Assembly (NCBI GenBank): GCA_945873675.1
Contig: CAMCEP010000152.1
Location: forward strand, 1 to 6,777
DNA: 6,777 bases
Direction: 5' to 3'
Source of the DNA: Asaia bogorensis
GTDB lineage: Bacteria > Pseudomonadota > Alphaproteobacteria > Acetobacterales > Acetobacteraceae
Under the pieces are notes generated by a model. That model ran no database searches. It was not told where the DNA came from and saw nothing but the letters and a program-made list of their open reading frames with translations. The position numbers were made by a program, and so were the translations under genes. Of this stretch, positions 5,015-6,777 are shown piece after piece; within the stretch, counting starts at the first letter, position 1; each line of letters opens with the position of its first letter.

Positions 5015-6025
5015 CTATTGCGTCCGACGCGTAAGCGAAACCGCGTAGGAAGAAGCACGCGCCTGCAAGACCGGATCATCGCTCATTTCAATGCCTGGCG
5101 CTTGATCCAGGATCATGAAGCTGATCGGATCACATGCCCCGCCGGGGCCGGCGGAAACTTCGGTGATGGTCAGGCGGCCAACTACAGCGCGCGGGCGATC
5201 ATCCGGCCAGGCAATGGTCGGGTTCAGCAAATCATCGCCCTGCCCGGGGAATTGCAGCACCATATCGAATTCAACAGGGGCAGACGCAACGCGCCGACGC
5301 AGCTCATCAGCCAGGAAGTTATTGCCCAGACTTTGCGTCTGCTCTGCCGTCAGGCGCTCCACACCCGCACGCGGTTCAAACACCCAGCGCGCCGGGCGAA
5401 CCTGCCCATCCTGTCCGCGGAACATGAAGGTATTCACCCCCCAATACGGCGTGGTGGCGAAGCTTGCCGGCGGGGCATTGGCAGCCAAGAAGCGGCCCTG
5501 ATTGCCAACAGAAGGGTTCGCGGCAACGAAGGCGGCAAAGGCCGCCGCACGCTCTGCATTTGGGCGGCCCGTCGCGGGGTCATTCGCGCGCGCAAGCAGC
5601 CCATTCACCAGCGCTTGCGGCGTGGGCGAGCCGAAAACCGGTGCGGAGATATTCGCCATTTCAAACAAATCACCGGAAGGCGCTTCGAAACGGATGGAAA
5701 GACCGCGCGTCCCGCGCGCAGTGTCCGACGCATTGGGATTGGCCCCGGCCACGCCAAAGCGGATCAAAGCCGTATTGCGTTGCCCGCTGAAGACTGGCGC
5801 CACAGAAAGCCTTGTGCCCTCAGCGGTCGCCACGAAATGCCCAGCCGCGCAAAGGCCCTTCGGGTGGCTTGGGCGATGGGTGCGCACTGGCCCAAGCACC
5901 GCTTCAAAGGCGTCAACAATGGCTTCGGGGCTAGGCTGCGCAGAAGCTGGCCCTGATGTGGTGAGAAGTGCCGATAGGGCGGCACCGGCAATCCATGCAA
6001 GGCAGCTTGGGCGTATGGCAGACAT
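5015..6025 (-). CDS. Exported catalase-related haem peroxidase (SrpA-like family)
   Basis: Predicted periplasmic member of the catalase-related peroxidases, which keep a minimal catalase haem core and mostly show peroxidase activity with organic reductants or peroxides. The 336-aa length is usual for this subfamily and much shorter than a true catalase. Residues 1-29 form a Sec signal peptide: basic start, hydrophobic stretch CLAWIAGAALSALL at 8-21, and an ASA cleavage site before Gln30. The distal histidine is likely His54 in HRPSHPKGLCAAGHF (50-64). RGTRGLSIRF (104-113) matches the conserved core strand, and the proximal haem ligand is Tyr327 in ARASSYAVSLTRR (322-334), with Arg323 three residues before it in the catalase-type R-x3-Y spacing. 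The mature part has only two cysteines, Cys59 and Cys298, possibly a disulfide. GGGAG (6039-6035) lies 9 nt before the ATG. It follows the tyrA-type gene in the same direction but has its own promoter. The natural substrate is unknown. Confidence 0.9.
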   Translation of the reverse strand: MSAIRPSCLAWIAGAALSALLTTSGPASAQPSPEAIVDAFEAVLGPVRTHRPSHPKGLCAAGHFVATAEGTRLSVAPVFSGQRNTALIRFGVAGANPNASDTARGTRGLSIRFEAPSGDLFEMANISAPVFGSPTPQALVNGLLARANDPATGRPNAERAAAFAAFVAANPSVGNQGRFLAANAPPASFATTPYWGVNTFMFRGQDGQVRPARWVFEPRAGVERLTAEQTQSLGNNFLADELRRRVASAPVEFDMVLQFPGQGDDLLNPTIAWPDDRPRAVVGRLTITEVSAGPGGACDPISFMILDQAPGIEMSDDPVLQARASSYAVSLTRRTQ

Positions 6026-6034
6026 GATGTTTTT

Positions 6035-6039
6035 CTCCC
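6035..6039 (-). promoter_or_regulatory. Shine-Dalgarno site of the catalase-related peroxidase
   Basis: GGGAG on the minus strand, 9 nt upstream of the ATG at 6025-6023. This start gives a complete signal peptide, which supports it. Confidence 0.55.
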
Positions 6040-6111
6040 GGGCCAGTGACTGATTGTACCAATTTTTGGCGAGACGCCTTGGCGGCGCTTCAGCTTCGTC
6101 CCAATTCGACG

Positions 6112-6140
6112 ATCATCTGAGAGGGTTTCTGCAGGGTCAA
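6112..6140 (-). promoter_or_regulatory. Sigma70-type promoter for the catalase-related peroxidase
   Basis: On the minus strand TTGACC (6140-6135, -35) and GATGAT (6117-6112, -10) are separated by exactly 17 bp. The -35 matches TTGACA at five of six positions and the -10 matches TATAAT at four of six. Transcription would start near 6105 and leave an untranslated leader of about 80 nt before the gene at 6025. No OxyR- or Fur-like box was recognised in this gap, so redox control is not shown by the sequence. Confidence 0.5.
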
Positions 6141-6148
6141 GCATTCTC

Positions 6149-6164
6149 GCTTGCCTGCGCAAGC
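6149..6164 (-). terminator. Hairpin directly after the tyrA-type stop, possible terminator
   Basis: GCTTGC (6149-6154) and GCAAGC (6159-6164) form a perfect 6-bp stem with a 4-nt loop, beginning one base after the stop codon of the dehydrogenase gene. No T-run follows on the minus strand, so intrinsic termination would be inefficient. It separates this gene from the peroxidase promoter. Confidence 0.35.
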
Positions 6165-6777
6165 CTAAGCCTGCTTCCGCTCAATCAGACTACGCCTGAT
6201 CTTCCGCCCGCGCTCGATGCGATCTTCAATGAAGCCCGCCTCTCCCCGCCGAATGGCGCGTCCAAAGGCATGCGCATCCTCTGAAAAGCGCGACAGCATC
6301 TCAAGCACTGCTTCGCGATTATTCAGGAAAACATCGCGCCACATATCAACATCCGAAGCCGCGATGCGCGTGAAATCCCGAAAGCCGGATGCCGCGAATT
6401 TCAACACCGCTTCCTTGGTTTCTTCCGCCAGATCATCCGCCGTGCCGCAAATGGTAAAGGCAATCAGATGCGGCAGGTGGCTGACAATGGCGACAACCTT
6501 GTCATGCGTGATGGGGTCCATGGTCTCGATCATGGAACCGCAGCGGCGCCAAAGCTCCTTCACCTTTTCGACCGCCGCCGGGTCGCTATCGGGCAAGGGT
6601 GTCACGATGCAATAACGGCCTTCGAATAATTCCGGAAAACCCGAATCGGGGCCCGAATGTTCGGTCCCTGCCATGGGATGCGCCGGCACAAGATGCACGC
6701 CGGCTGGCAGCAGCGGCGCTAAGTCTCGCACCACGCTGCCCTTGGTAGAACCGACATCGGTCAGCACCGCGCCAGGT
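6165..6777 (-). CDS. tyrA: Prephenate/arogenate (cyclohexadienyl) dehydrogenase, C-terminal part, 5' end beyond the window
   Basis: TyrA-type enzymes oxidatively decarboxylate prephenate or arogenate with NAD(P)+ on the route to tyrosine. The visible 203 codons lack the N-terminal Rossmann dinucleotide motif, which lies outside the right edge. They begin near the strand carrying LTDVGSTKGSVV, characteristic of the end of the nucleotide-binding domain. HPMAGTEHSGPDSGFPELFE then gives the substrate-binding His/Gly loop, followed by a YCIVTPLP strand, the helical dimerisation domain with VSHLPHLIAFT, and the conserved ASGFRDFTRIAASDVDMWRD and NNREAVLEML stretches. It ends in a basic tail (RGRKIRRSLIERKQA). 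The reading frame is continuous to the last base; the true start is not in the window. The family call is strong; specificity for prephenate versus arogenate, and so the symbol tyrA versus tyrC, cannot be decided from this part. Its neighbour downstream is the peroxidase, in the same direction but functionally unrelated. Confidence 0.93.
   Translation of the reverse strand, partial: PGAVLTDVGSTKGSVVRDLAPLLPAGVHLVPAHPMAGTEHSGPDSGFPELFEGRYCIVTPLPDSDPAAVEKVKELWRRCGSMIETMDPITHDKVVAIVSHLPHLIAFTICGTADDLAEETKEAVLKFAASGFRDFTRIAASDVDMWRDVFLNNREAVLEMLSRFSEDAHAFGRAIRRGEAGFIEDRIERGRKIRRSLIERKQA

Noticed and set aside
4958..5956. A 332-codon plus-strand open frame opposite the peroxidase gene
   Set aside because: It overlaps the folC end and mirrors the peroxidase gene, whose signal peptide, haem ligand motif and ribosome binding site are clear. 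The plus-strand product has no domain features.
5502..6053. A 183-codon plus-strand open frame opposite the 5' half of the peroxidase gene
   Set aside because: Alanine/arginine-rich shadow translation without motif or proper ribosome binding site.
5764..6162. 132-codon minus-strand frame covering the gap between the tyrA-type gene and the peroxidase
   Set aside because: It overlaps the peroxidase gene in another frame. The gap is better explained by a promoter and leader for the peroxidase.

Overview
The window looks like an alphaproteobacterial chromosome, most likely Rhodospirillales/Acetobacterales-like. That placement rests on the accD-folC pair, the GC-rich coding with many GC-ending codons, the style of the small basic ORF before accD, and the catalase-related peroxidase. 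It is an inference from protein style, not a database match. The window contains one junction between a mobile-element end (left, about 1-2394) and ordinary chromosome (right, about 2395-6777).

Left part (minus strand, visibly less GC-rich than the right part). Reading leftward from a complete tRNA-Thr(GGT) at 2395-2469 there is a 406-aa tyrosine recombinase (2277-1057), a 193-aa serine recombinase of the resolvase/invertase type (990-409), a broken C-terminal scrap of a second, different tyrosine recombinase (about 397-250), a spacer with two TGTCACAA direct repeats, and the first 56 codons of a gene whose product matches the NHLP (nitrile hydratase-like) leader-peptide family of RiPP precursors (168 to beyond position 1). 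An integrase gene directly abutting the 3' end of a tRNA is the classic arrangement of a tRNA-integrated genomic island. The island should extend left of this window, and its distal att copy is not seen here.

Right part. After a short spacer comes a 54-aa basic small ORF (2563-2727). Then accD (2804-3694, carboxyltransferase beta subunit of acetyl-CoA carboxylase) and folC (3700-4971, folylpolyglutamate/dihydrofolate synthase) lie 5 nt apart on the plus strand, a standard housekeeping pair. folC converges on a minus-strand gene for an exported catalase-related haem peroxidase (6025-5015), with a bipartite hairpin between the stops. Upstream of the peroxidase gene are a good sigma70-type promoter and a Shine-Dalgarno. 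A 3'-terminal fragment of a TyrA-type prephenate/arogenate dehydrogenase gene (minus strand, running off the right edge) completes the window.

The right part is routine lipid, folate and aromatic amino-acid metabolism. The most interesting element is the left end, where a probable ribosomal-peptide precursor gene sits behind three recombinase genes or gene remains in a tRNA-Thr island. No modification enzyme, transporter or defence gene is visible in the window, so an undescribed system can only be hinted at.
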